From: Streptococcus equinus
Lineage (GTDB): Bacteria > Bacillota > Bacilli > Lactobacillales > Streptococcaceae
Direction: 5' to 3'
Length of the DNA stretch: 64,000 nt
Assembly (NCBI RefSeq): GCF_900104225.1
Contig: NZ_FNJK01000005.1
Span: forward strand, 41,625-105,624
Positions 57,323 through 64,000 of the stretch are shown here, piece by piece (position 1 is the first letter of the stretch; every line of letters begins with the position of its first letter). The translations under genes and the position numbers were made by a program. Under the pieces are notes generated by a model that did no database searches, was not told the origin of the DNA, and saw only the letters and a program-made list of their open reading frames with translations.

Positions 57323-58752
57323 TGACCATTTCCTTTCCCATAATGATACAGATGGATGTAAAAACAAAATACAAGGCTAAAAAAACAAAGATTGTTTTCT
57401 TTGATATTGATGATACCTTGCGTGTCAAAGTAACAGGATATATGCCTGAATCAATCAAATACGTTTTTAAAAGCTTGAAAGAAAAAGGAATCATGACAGG
57501 GATTGCCACAGGACGCGCTCTTTATGGTGTTGTTCCTGAAATCCGTGATTTAAACCCTGATTACTTTGTAACAATCAACGGAACGTATGTTATTGATCAT
57601 AAAGAATCTGAAATTTTGAGTGATCCACTACCACGTGATTTAGTTGAAAAATATGTAAATTGGGCTAAATCAGAAGGTATTGAATATGGATTTACCGGTA
57701 AGGATAAACCTGTTGTTTCAACAAGAAGTCAGCTAATTGATGATGCTATGGCCCCAATTTATGGCATTTGTGATGTCGAACCAGATTTCTATTTGACAAA
57801 TGATGTTTATCAAATGTGGACATTTGCTGAAAATAATGCTGACTTGCAATTGCCTGAAGAATTAGCTAGTGAAATTCGCTTGGTTCCTTGGCACGAACAT
57901 TCATCTGATGTTGTTAAAGTTGGTGTGTCTAAAGCCTCAGGTGTTGCTCATGTTTTAGAAAGTCAAAACTTAAAACCACTCAATGCCATGATGTTTGGCG
58001 ATGGACCAAATGATATGGAAATCTTTGATTATGTTGGCTTAAAAATTGCCATGGGGAATGCAGTACCTGAACTCAAAGAAAAAGCAGACTTTGTAACAAA
58101 AACAGTAGAAGAAGATGGCATTTTATATGCTTTGGAGGAACTCGGTTTGGTAGAAAAACAATTAAATTTCCCACAAGTTGATTTATCAACAGTTGAAGGT
58201 CCAGTTGCGACAATCAAAACAAATCATGGTGACATGAAAATCAAACTTTTCCCTGATCATGCACCAAAAACAGTAGCAAACTTTGTTGCTTTGTCAAAAG
58301 ATGGTTACTATGACGGTATCATTTTCCACCGTATCATTCCTGAATTCATGATTCAAGGTGGTGACCCAACTGGTACTGGTATGGGTGGACAATCTATCTA
58401 TGGTGATAGCTTTGAAGATGAATTCTCAGAAGAACTTTACAATGTTCGTGGAGCTCTTTCAATGGCAAATGCTGGTCCAAATACAAACGGAAGCCAGTTC
58501 TTTATCGTTCAAAATAGCAAAATTCCATACGCTCAAAAAGAACTAGAACGTGGTGGTTGGCCAAAATCAATCGCAGAACTTTATGCTGCTAAAGGTGGAA
58601 CACCTCACCTTGACCGTCGTCACACAGTCTTTGGACAAATCATGGACGAAGAATCATACAAAGTTCTTGATGAAATTGCAAACGTTGAAACTGGCGCACA
58701 GGACCGACCAGTTGAAGATGTAGTTATTGAAACAATTGAGGTAGTAGATTAA
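57322..58752 (+). CDS. HAD-IIB phosphatase / cyclophilin-type peptidyl-prolyl isomerase fusion
   Basis: 476 residues. The N-terminal ~275 residues are a Cof-type HAD hydrolase ([10 protein letters not shown] with Asp28 and Asp30; [12 protein letters not shown] motif IV). Residues ~290-476 are a cyclophilin ([46 protein letters not shown]), which isomerises prolyl bonds. The fusion is common in streptococci. An in-frame ATG at 57352 would give 466 residues and better fits some relatives' N-termini; 57322 is chosen because of the TAATG overlap. It overlaps cvfD by one base. Confidence 0.93.
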   Translation: MTISFPIMIQMDVKTKYKAKKTKIVFFDIDDTLRVKVTGYMPESIKYVFKSLKEKGIMTGIATGRALYGVVPEIRDLNPDYFVTINGTYVIDHKESEILSDPLPRDLVEKYVNWAKSEGIEYGFTGKDKPVVSTRSQLIDDAMAPIYGICDVEPDFYLTNDVYQMWTFAENNADLQLPEELASEIRLVPWHEHSSDVVKVGVSKASGVAHVLESQNLKPLNAMMFGDGPNDMEIFDYVGLKIAMGNAVPELKEKADFVTKTVEEDGILYALEELGLVEKQLNFPQVDLSTVEGPVATIKTNHGDMKIKLFPDHAPKTVANFVALSKDGYYDGIIFHRIIPEFMIQGGDPTGTGMGGQSIYGDSFEDEFSEELYNVRGALSMANAGPNTNGSQFFIVQNSKIPYAQKELERGGWPKSIAELYAAKGGTPHLDRRHTVFGQIMDEESYKVLDEIANVETGAQDRPVEDVVIETIEVVD

Positions 58753-59108
58753 TGAGAATTGGCGACAAAATCACTGGAACAATAACAGGTATAAAACCTT
58801 ATGGTGCCTTTGTCGCATTGGATAATGGGACTACAGGCCTTATTCATATCTCAGAAATTAAAACAGGCTATATTGAAAATATTTACCAACTGCTTAAAGT
58901 TGGTGAGAAAGTCTTGGTACAAGTTGTTGATTTTGATGAATTTACGCAAAAAGCTAGCCTTTCTTTGCGTACCCTTGAAGAGGAAAAACATCACCTCCAC
59001 AGACGCCATCGTTTTTCAAATAGTCATTTAAATATTGGTTTTCAACCATTGGCAGACAATCTGCCAAAATGGACAAAAGAAAGCCTTGAATTACTAACAA
59101 AAGATTAA
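58752..59108 (+). CDS. cvfD: S1-domain RNA-binding protein CvfD (YugI-like)
   Basis: 118 residues: one S1 domain (about 1-72, KITGTITGIKPYGAFVALDN, HISEIKTGYI) and a basic His/Arg-rich tail. In pneumococcus CvfD is a post-transcriptional regulator; the same role is inferred. It starts within the stop of the fusion gene and ends at a strong hairpin. Confidence 0.88.
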   Translation: MRIGDKITGTITGIKPYGAFVALDNGTTGLIHISEIKTGYIENIYQLLKVGEKVLVQVVDFDEFTQKASLSLRTLEEEKHHLHRRHRFSNSHLNIGFQPLADNLPKWTKESLELLTKD

Positions 59109-59110
59109 AT

Positions 59111-59144
59111 AAAAAATGCTGAGACGAAGTGCTCAGCATTTTTT
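59111..59144. terminator. Terminator between cvfD and cysK
   Basis: AAAAAATGCTGAG pairs with CTCAGCATTTTTT; symmetric and probably active for both converging genes. Confidence 0.88.
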
Positions 59145-59161
59145 ATATCATAATCATAAGA

Positions 59162-59195
59162 AAACAAGGTTAGAGCAGAACTCTAGCCTTGTTTG
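59162..59195. terminator. Second terminator, downstream of cysK
   Basis: AAACAAGGTTAGAG pairs with CTCTAGCCTTGTTT (one mismatch). It lies just after the cysK stop and probably ends the cysK transcript. Confidence 0.85.
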
Positions 59196-59208
59196 ATTTT
59201 AGATAGAT

Positions 59209-60138
59209 TTATTCACCAAAGTCGTAAAGAGAAGTTGAAAGGTAACGTTCGCCGTTGTCAGGAAGAAGGGCTAAGACTTTTTTACCTTTACCAAGTTCTT
59301 TGGCTTTTTCAATAGCTGCAAAAATGGCTGCGCCAGAAGAGATACCAGCAAGGAATCCTTCCTTTCCACCAAGGTTACGGCTTGTTACAATAGCATCGTC
59401 TGATGCGACGCGAATGACAGCATCATAAGATTTAGTATCAAGGGTGTCTGGGATAAAGCCAGCTGAAATTCCTTGAATTTTGTGTGGACCAGGTTTTTCA
59501 CCAGAAAGAACAGCAGATTCATCAGCTTCAACTGCATAGACTTTGATGTCTGGGTTTGCTTTTTTAAGAGCGTGAGAAACACCAGAAACAGTTCCTCCAG
59601 TACCAACACCAGCTACGAAAGCATCAAGACCTTTTGGACCAAAAGTTTCAATGATTTCAGCTCCTGTTGTTGCTTCATGAACAGCTGGGTTAGATGGATT
59701 AGCAAATTGAAGTGGTACCCATCCATTTTTCTCTGCAGCGACTTCTTTGGCTTTAGCGATAGCACCTTTCATTCCTTCGCTTCCTGGTGTCAAAACAAGT
59801 TCAGCACCATAAGCTTGGATAATTTTACGACGTTCAAGGCTCATTGTTTCAGGCATTACAATAATGACTTTGTATCCTTTAGCTGCACCGACCCAAGCGA
59901 GACCAATACCAGTATTACCTGATGTAGGTTCAACAATTGTATCACCAGGTTTGATTGTACCTGCTTTTTCAGCGTCTTCAATCATACGAAGAGCAATGCG
60001 GTCTTTAACAGATGAGCCTGGGTTAAATGATTCAATTTTGACGTAAACATCAGCAGCATCTTCAGGAACAATGTTGTTAAGTTTGATAATAGGAGTGTTT
60101 CCAATTAATTCAGTAATTGAGTTATAAATTTTTGCCAT
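59209..60138 (-). CDS. cysK: Cysteine synthase A (O-acetylserine sulfhydrylase)
   Basis: 309 residues, full length. It makes cysteine from O-acetylserine and sulfide using PLP. The PLP lysine is in GSSVKDRIA, the substrate loop is [12 protein letters not shown], the phosphate-binding GTGGT stretch is VGTGGTVSG, and SSGAAIFAA closes the fold. AAGGAG precedes the ATG. The promoter carries a perfect CYS-box. Confidence 0.97.
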   Translation of the reverse strand: MAKIYNSITELIGNTPIIKLNNIVPEDAADVYVKIESFNPGSSVKDRIALRMIEDAEKAGTIKPGDTIVEPTSGNTGIGLAWVGAAKGYKVIIVMPETMSLERRKIIQAYGAELVLTPGSEGMKGAIAKAKEVAAEKNGWVPLQFANPSNPAVHEATTGAEIIETFGPKGLDAFVAGVGTGGTVSGVSHALKKANPDIKVYAVEADESAVLSGEKPGPHKIQGISAGFIPDTLDTKSYDAVIRVASDDAIVTSRNLGGKEGFLAGISSGAAIFAAIEKAKELGKGKKVLALLPDNGERYLSTSLYDFGE

Positions 60139-60172
60139 AAATGATTCTCCTTGAATTAAAATTTATAGGTCA

Positions 60173-60201
60173 AGTATATGCTCAAATTGACTGTTTGTAA
60201 A
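60173..60201 (-). promoter_or_regulatory. cysK promoter
   Basis: On the minus strand TTTACA (60201-60196) and TATACT (60178-60173) are 17 bp apart. The transcript would start about 40 bases before the cysK ATG. Confidence 0.75.
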
Positions 60202-60213
60202 ATATATAATTCT

Positions 60214-60240
60214 TATCATGGTGATAGGGAAATCTTATCA
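60214..60240 (-). promoter_or_regulatory. Perfect CYS-box (CmbR operator) upstream of cysK
   Basis: On the minus strand the bases read TGATA, nine bases, TATCA, three bases, TGATA, an exact match to the streptococcal CYS-box bound by the LysR-type regulator CmbR. It ends 12 bp upstream of the cysK -35, the place expected of an activator, and overlaps the stop codon of yigZ. Confidence 0.85.
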
Positions 60241-60864
60241 CAAGGCAACTTCGACAATTTTTGAACCAGATTTTTCAAAGGAAACCTTACCTTGATAAAA
60301 TTCAACAAGACGGTCACTAACCTCTGTTACATTTTCTGGGTCAAGGTAGATGTGAGTCGTTATATTTTCTAGAAATTCGGTGTCAAATTCTTGAAGATTT
60401 TCAGCTTGCAAGAAGTTGGAGAATGTTTGGTATTGTGGGTAAGAAAGGGTGAGTTTTAGCCCTTCTTGTTCCTTAACTTCTACGATACCAATCTCTTTAA
60501 GAGCATTAGCAACGCTGCCAGCGTAAGCACGGATTAGCCCACCTGCACCAAGTTTAATACCACCAAAATAACGTGTGACAACGGCGACAACATTGGTTAA
60601 ACCTTGTTTTTCCAAAACAGTTAGCATCGGTACACCAGCTGTTCCACTTGGCTCACCATCATCACTAGAACGCTTGATTTCGGCATTCTCTCCAATAATC
60701 ATAGCTGAACAAGAATGAGTTGCTTTATAATGTTCTTTTTTGATTTGAGCAATAAATTCTCGTCCTTCTTCTTCAGTTTCAACGCGTTTTAATTGGCAAA
60801 TAAAGCGTGATTTTTTAATCTCTTCCTCGCAAATGCCATCGTTTTTGATTGTTTTATAGTTCAT
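60238..60864 (-). CDS. yigZ: YigZ/IMPACT-family protein
   Basis: 208 residues. An N-terminal UPF0029 domain (KKSRFICQLKRVETEEE, SDDGEPSGTAGVPML, VTRYFGGIKLGAGGLIRAY) and a C-terminal DUF1949 domain. The family is linked to translation control in eukaryotes (IMPACT); the bacterial role is unclear. The ATG at 60864 is preferred over a TTG at 60870 that falls between the -10 and the ATG. There is no ribosome binding site; a -10 lies six bases upstream. Divergent from comFA. Confidence 0.93.
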   Translation of the reverse strand: MNYKTIKNDGICEEEIKKSRFICQLKRVETEEEGREFIAQIKKEHYKATHSCSAMIIGENAEIKRSSDDGEPSGTAGVPMLTVLEKQGLTNVVAVVTRYFGGIKLGAGGLIRAYAGSVANALKEIGIVEVKEQEGLKLTLSYPQYQTFSNFLQAENLQEFDTEFLENITTHIYLDPENVTEVSDRLVEFYQGKVSFEKSGSKIVEVAL

Positions 60865-60870
60865 ACCCAA

Positions 60871-60899
60871 ATTTTACAAGATTTTTTGGGATTTAGCAA
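60871..60899 (-). promoter_or_regulatory. yigZ promoter, leaderless type
   Basis: On the minus strand TTGCTA (60899-60894) and TAAAAT (60876-60871) are 17 bp apart; the -10 ends six bases before the yigZ ATG. Confidence 0.65.
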
Positions 60900-60903
60900 A
60901 GTT

Positions 60904-60911
60904 TTCGAATA
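60904..60911 (+). promoter_or_regulatory. SigX (ComX) competence box of comFA-comFC
   Basis: TTCGAATA matches the SigX box TACGAATA at seven of eight positions, with a TTTTTT stretch about 20 bp upstream as usual. It ends seven bases before the comFA ATG; no ribosome binding site is present. Confidence 0.75.
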
Positions 60912-60918
60912 AATAGGT

Positions 60919-62220
60919 ATGACAGAGTTGAATGATTACTATGGAAGAATTTTTACAGAAAGTCAATTAACAGATGACTTGAAAAAGGAAGCAAAAGTCC
61001 TTCCTTCGGTTAAAAAGGAAAAAGGTCAAATGATTTGCAATCGCTGTGGAAGAGTAATGGCAGCAAATCAAATGTTGCAAACTGGTCGTATCTATTGTAG
61101 AGAATGCTTGACTTTTGGTCGAAATACCAGTGATAGTAACCTATATTATTTTCCTCAAATTGGCTTTCCAGAGACTAAGTCTCTCATTTGGCAGGGAGAA
61201 TTAACGCCTTATCAAAAAGAAGTTTCTCAAGGAATGTTGGCAGGCATTGCTCAAAAAAGTGATTTATTAGCTCATGCAGTAACAGGTGCTGGAAAAACAG
61301 AGATGATTTATCAAAGTGTTGCAAGCGTGATTGATCAAGGTGGCTGTGTTTGTCTGGCAAGTCCCCGAATTGATGTTTGTTTAGAGCTTTATAATAGGTT
61401 GTCACGAGATTTTTCTTGTCCGATAACTTTGTTACATGGAGATTCAGAAGCTTACAAACGTTCACCACTGATTATTGCGACGACTCACCAATTGTTAAAA
61501 TTTTACCGAGCATTTGACTTATTGATTATCGATGAAGTTGATGCCTTTCCTTTTGTTGATAATAAAATGCTTTATCACGCTGTTAATCAATCCATCAAAG
61601 ATGATGGGGTCAAAATTTTTCTTACAGCAACCTCCACAGATGAATTGGATAAAAAAGTAAAAAAAGGAGAACTGACAAAATTACACTTAGCTAGACGTTT
61701 TCACGCTAATCCATTGGTTGTTCCTAAAATGGTTTGGTTGGGTGGTTTGCTGTCGTCAATGGAAAAAGGAAAAATTCCTAATAAGTTAATATCTCTTCTA
61801 AAAAAACAGCGGCAGAGCCATTTTCCTCTTCTTATCTTTTTTCCAAATATCGAACAAGGCAAACAATTTTCAATTGTTTTACAGGAAACATTTCCGGATG
61901 AAGCCATAGCATTCGTATCAAGTCAGACCGAAAATCGTCTTGAATTGGTTGAACAATTTAGAAAAAAAGAGCTCACTGTTCTTGTGACAACAACTATTTT
62001 AGAGCGAGGTGTAACATTTCCGTGTGTAGATGTCTTTGTTTTACTTGCTAATCATAGATTATACAGTAAAAGTGCCTTAGTCCAGATTGCAGGTCGTGTT
62101 GGTCGTTCGGTAGAGAGACCGACGGGAGAGTTATTATTTTTACATGATGGGACCACAAAAGCTATGCAAAAAGCCATCACAGAAATCAAAGAGATGAATA
62201 AAAAAGGAGGATTTGGATGA
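60919..62220 (+). CDS. comFA: Competence DNA-uptake helicase ComFA
   Basis: 433 residues. ComFA is an ATP-dependent DNA translocase that helps pull single-stranded DNA through the ComEC channel. An N-terminal zinc finger (CNRCGRVM with CREC) precedes the DEAD-like helicase: Walker A AVTGAGKTEM, DEVD box IIDEVDAF, TATST and the C-terminal QIAGRVGRS. It overlaps comFC by four bases (ATGA). Late competence expression is expected from the SigX-type box. Confidence 0.96.
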   Translation: MTELNDYYGRIFTESQLTDDLKKEAKVLPSVKKEKGQMICNRCGRVMAANQMLQTGRIYCRECLTFGRNTSDSNLYYFPQIGFPETKSLIWQGELTPYQKEVSQGMLAGIAQKSDLLAHAVTGAGKTEMIYQSVASVIDQGGCVCLASPRIDVCLELYNRLSRDFSCPITLLHGDSEAYKRSPLIIATTHQLLKFYRAFDLLIIDEVDAFPFVDNKMLYHAVNQSIKDDGVKIFLTATSTDELDKKVKKGELTKLHLARRFHANPLVVPKMVWLGGLLSSMEKGKIPNKLISLLKKQRQSHFPLLIFFPNIEQGKQFSIVLQETFPDEAIAFVSSQTENRLELVEQFRKKELTVLVTTTILERGVTFPCVDVFVLLANHRLYSKSALVQIAGRVGRSVERPTGELLFLHDGTTKAMQKAITEIKEMNKKGGFG

Positions 62221-62879
62221 AATGTTTACTTTGCGGTAAAGAATTCTCCGAAAGAGAAACATTTTTAGGAATAATTTCTATGAGAAAAACAGCCAAGTTA
62301 ATTTGTCCAGAATGTCAGAATACTTTTGAGAAAATCGGTAATGAGCATTGCCCAACATGTTATCGAAATGGAAGTAGTGAACAATGCACAGACTGCAAAA
62401 AATGGGCTAAAGAAGATCATAATGTTCAACATCGAGCAATTTATACCTATAACGAGGCAATGAAAGAGTATTTCTCTAAGTATAAATTTCAAGGAGACAT
62501 GCTATTAAGTCAAGTCTTTGTTAAAGAATTAAAACAAGTTTTAAAAGAATATAAAGATTATACGATTGTTCCTGTCCCCTTAAGCACGGAGCGAATGGCC
62601 GCAAGGCAATTTAATCAGGTTACAGTGTTACTTGATTCCGCGCATATTTCTTATCAAGATATTTTAAGCAAGAAAGAGATAAGAAAGCAGTCTGATAAGA
62701 ACAGAAAAGAAAGACTAGAATGTGATTGTCCCTTTAGTCTGAAATCAGATAATTATATTCCAGATAAAGTGTTGATAATAGATGATATCTACACGACAGG
62801 AGCAACTTTAAGAGGAATTTACCAATTATTTTATGAAAGAGGAACAAAGATTGTAAAAAGTTTAACAATTGCACGGTAA
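62217..62879 (+). CDS. comFC: Competence protein ComFC (phosphoribosyltransferase fold)
   Basis: 220 residues. An N-terminal zinc-binding region (CLLCGKEF, CPECQNTF, CPTCYRNG, CTDCKKW) is followed by a phosphoribosyltransferase-like domain with the PRPP motif VLIIDDIYTTGAT. ComFC partners with ComFA in DNA uptake. AAGGAGG within the end of comFA is its ribosome binding site. Confidence 0.95.
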   Translation: MKCLLCGKEFSERETFLGIISMRKTAKLICPECQNTFEKIGNEHCPTCYRNGSSEQCTDCKKWAKEDHNVQHRAIYTYNEAMKEYFSKYKFQGDMLLSQVFVKELKQVLKEYKDYTIVPVPLSTERMAARQFNQVTVLLDSAHISYQDILSKKEIRKQSDKNRKERLECDCPFSLKSDNYIPDKVLIIDDIYTTGATLRGIYQLFYERGTKIVKSLTIAR

Positions 62880-62883
62880 ATAC

Positions 62884-62933
62884 TTGCAAATTTTCATGAA
62901 AGCAGTATAATAAAAGAGTAAAGAAAGCGCTTT
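62884..62933 (+). promoter_or_regulatory. hpf promoter with a cre-like palindrome
   Basis: TTGCAA (62884-62889) and TATAAT (62906-62911) are 16 bp apart. AAAGCGCTTT (62924-62933) lies just after the expected transcription start, where a CcpA-type protein could block transcription; outer cre positions match poorly. Confidence 0.6.
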
Positions 62934-62955
62934 ATAGCGAGAAAGAGGTGTTTTT

Positions 62956-63504
62956 ATGATTAAATATAGTGTTCGTGGAGAAAACATCGAAGTAACAGAT
63001 GCAATCCGTAACTATGTCGAATCTAAACTCGGTAAAATTGAAAAATACTTCAATGCTGAACAAGAATTAGATGCTCGTGTTAATTTAAAAGTTTACCGTG
63101 AAAAAACTGCAAAAGTTGAAGTAACAATTTTGGTTGATTCAATCACTCTTAGAGCTGAAGACGTTTCACAAGACATGTATGGATCAATCGATTTGGTAAC
63201 TGATAAAATCGAACGTCAAATTCGTAAAAATAAGACAAAAATTGCTAAAAAACATCGTGAAAAAGTTCCAGCTAGCCAAATTTTCACAAGCGAGTTTGAA
63301 GCTGAACCAGTAGAAGAAGGTCCAGTTGTAAACGTCGTTCGTACAAAACATGTTAGCCTAAAACCGATGGACCTTGACGAAGCGCTTCTTCAAATGGACC
63401 TTTTGGGACATGATTTCTTTATCTACACAGATGCTGAAGATGGAGTAACAAACATTCTTTATCGTCGTGAAGATGGTGAACTTGGTTTAATTGAAGCCAA
63501 ATAA
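62956..63504 (+). CDS. hpf: Long-form ribosome hibernation promoting factor
   Basis: 182 residues. The N-terminal S30AE domain (about 1-100, starting IKYSVRGENIEVTDAIRNYV) blocks the decoding site; the C-terminal domain (about 125-182, VRTKHVSLKPMDLDEALLQM) dimerises ribosomes into inactive 100S particles. Long-form HPF is usual in Firmicutes. AGAGGTG precedes the ATG. It is a single-gene unit between comFC and the rRNA operon. Confidence 0.97.
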   Translation: MIKYSVRGENIEVTDAIRNYVESKLGKIEKYFNAEQELDARVNLKVYREKTAKVEVTILVDSITLRAEDVSQDMYGSIDLVTDKIERQIRKNKTKIAKKHREKVPASQIFTSEFEAEPVEEGPVVNVVRTKHVSLKPMDLDEALLQMDLLGHDFFIYTDAEDGVTNILYRREDGELGLIEAK

Positions 63505-63512
63505 CTGATTGC

Positions 63513-63543
63513 AAATCCGCTAAATTTTTAGCGGATTTTTTAA
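63513..63543 (+). terminator. Terminator after hpf
   Basis: AAATCCGCTAAA pairs with TTTAGCGGATTT, followed by T residues. Confidence 0.9.
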
Positions 63544-63551
63544 ATTTCCTC

Positions 63552-63580
63552 TTGACAACAGAAAGAATAGATGATAAATT
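63552..63580 (+). promoter_or_regulatory. rRNA operon promoter P1
   Basis: TTGACA (63552-63557) and TAAATT (63575-63580), 17-bp spacer, with TG extension (63572-63573). Confidence 0.7.
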
Positions 63581-63650
63581 ATTAGAGTTGCTGCTTGGGA
63601 AACACCTCAGATGAGGAAGAAGTCAAGAGTAAAAAATCTTGAAAAAGATG

Positions 63651-63679
63651 TTGACAAAATCAAACGGCAATGATAAACT
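63651..63679 (+). promoter_or_regulatory. rRNA operon promoter P2
   Basis: TTGACA (63651-63656) and TAAACT (63674-63679), 17-bp spacer, with TG extension. Preceded by TCTTGAAAAAGATG, shared with P3. Confidence 0.8.
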
Positions 63680-63751
63680 GATATAGCTGTTGTTCGAGAG
63701 GACAGCGGTAACAAGTTTGAAACGAGTTTGAAAATTTCTTGAAAAAAGGTG

Positions 63752-63780
63752 TTGACAACAAGTTTTAAATTTGATAGAAT
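63752..63780 (+). promoter_or_regulatory. rRNA operon promoter P3
   Basis: TTGACA (63752-63757) and TAGAAT (63775-63780), 17-bp spacer, with TG extension. About 100 bp after P2 and closest to 16S rRNA. A boxA-like CTTTGAAAACTGAAC follows at 63812-63826. Confidence 0.8.
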
Positions 63781-63904
63781 ATAGAAGTTGTCTCTGATGA
63801 GACAAAGACCTTTGAAAACTGAACAATACGAACCAAACGTGCGGGTTACGGAAGTAACCTGTCAAAGAAACGATAAATCTGTCAGTGACAGAATGAGAAC
63901 AAGA

Positions 63905-64000
63905 TTAAATGAGAGTTTGATCCTGGCTCAGGACGAACGCTGGCGGCGTGCCTAATACATGCAAGTAGAACGCTGAAGACTTTAGCTTGCTAAAGTTGGA
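63905..64000 (+). rRNA. 16S ribosomal RNA, 5' end (continues past the window)
   Basis: The sequence AGAGTTTGATCCTGGCTCAG (universal 16S start) is at 63912-63931, followed by GACGAACGCTGGCGGCGTGC. Only about 96 bases are inside the window. The variable stretch GAAGACTTTAGCTTGC near the right edge resembles S. bovis/equinus-group 16S as I know it; this is recall, not a search. Confidence 0.97.

Noticed and set aside
63623..63865. An 80-codon open frame on the minus strand
   Set aside because: It covers the rRNA promoter and leader region on the opposite strand and has no start signals.

Overview
The window is low-GC Firmicute chromosome from a streptococcus, most likely of the Streptococcus bovis/equinus complex (S. 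gallolyticus, S. lutetiensis, S. infantarius and relatives). The case rests on streptococcal gene orders (rsmH-ftsL-pbp2X-mraY; rny-gmk-rpoZ-priA-fmt-rsmB-stp-pknB-liaFSR; recU-pbp1a; gpsB-rnpB-methyltransferase-mapZ), on streptococcus-specific proteins (MapZ, DUF4059, ComFA/ComFC) and on the start of a 16S rRNA gene at the right edge. The species is inference. Nearly all genes are ordinary core genes on the + strand with short gaps, rho-independent hairpins and frequent extended -10 (TGnTATAAT) promoters.

Layout: 1-6.7 kb holds the tail of a HAD phosphatase, a TetR-type regulator divergent from a DegV fatty-acid-binding protein, a YgjV-like membrane protein with an anchored repeat protein, a Na/Pi cotransporter and nagA under a NagR-type operator. 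6.7-10.5 kb is the only accessory island: a broken LXG (type VII secretion) toxin gene, an unrecognised membrane protein, a broken DUF4176 gene, an intact DUF443 immunity-type protein and an intact DUF4176 gene. 10.5-19.1 kb has a glycine T-box with glyQS, a DUF896 gene, transketolase, an orphan bacteriocin immunity gene and an ABC exporter. 19.2-27.6 kb has proBA, the division/cell-wall cluster rsmH-ftsL-pbp2X-mraY and a DEAD-box helicase. 27.7-35.6 kb has a cystine-type ABC transporter, DUF4059, trxB, pncB-nadE and pepC. 35.7-46.2 kb has pbp1a/recU, ypsA, gpsB, RNase P RNA, an RlmL-like methyltransferase, mapZ, an acetoin/diacetyl reductase, luxS and RNase Y. 46.3-57.2 kb is the gmk-to-liaR block. 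57.3-64 kb has a HAD-cyclophilin fusion, cvfD, cysK, yigZ, comFA-comFC, hpf and three tandem rRNA promoters feeding 16S rRNA.

Functional threads: septal growth (FtsL, PBP2x, MraY, PBP1a, GpsB, MapZ and the Stp/PknB pair); envelope stress (LiaFSR); thiol and sulfur metabolism (cysK, the transporter, trxB), where cysK carries an exact CYS-box for the LysR regulator CmbR and the transporter an imperfect one; NAD synthesis (pncB-nadE); and competence (comFA/comFC behind a SigX-type box).

The points most worth a second look are the decayed LXG module that keeps an intact immunity-type gene, four promoters placed so close to start codons that the transcripts should be leaderless (proB, rsmH, yigZ, comFA), a 14-codon leader ORF fused by TAATG overlap to the HAD-cyclophilin gene, the paired CYS-boxes, and a structured pncB leader. 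No CRISPR array, insertion sequence, prophage or tRNA gene was seen.
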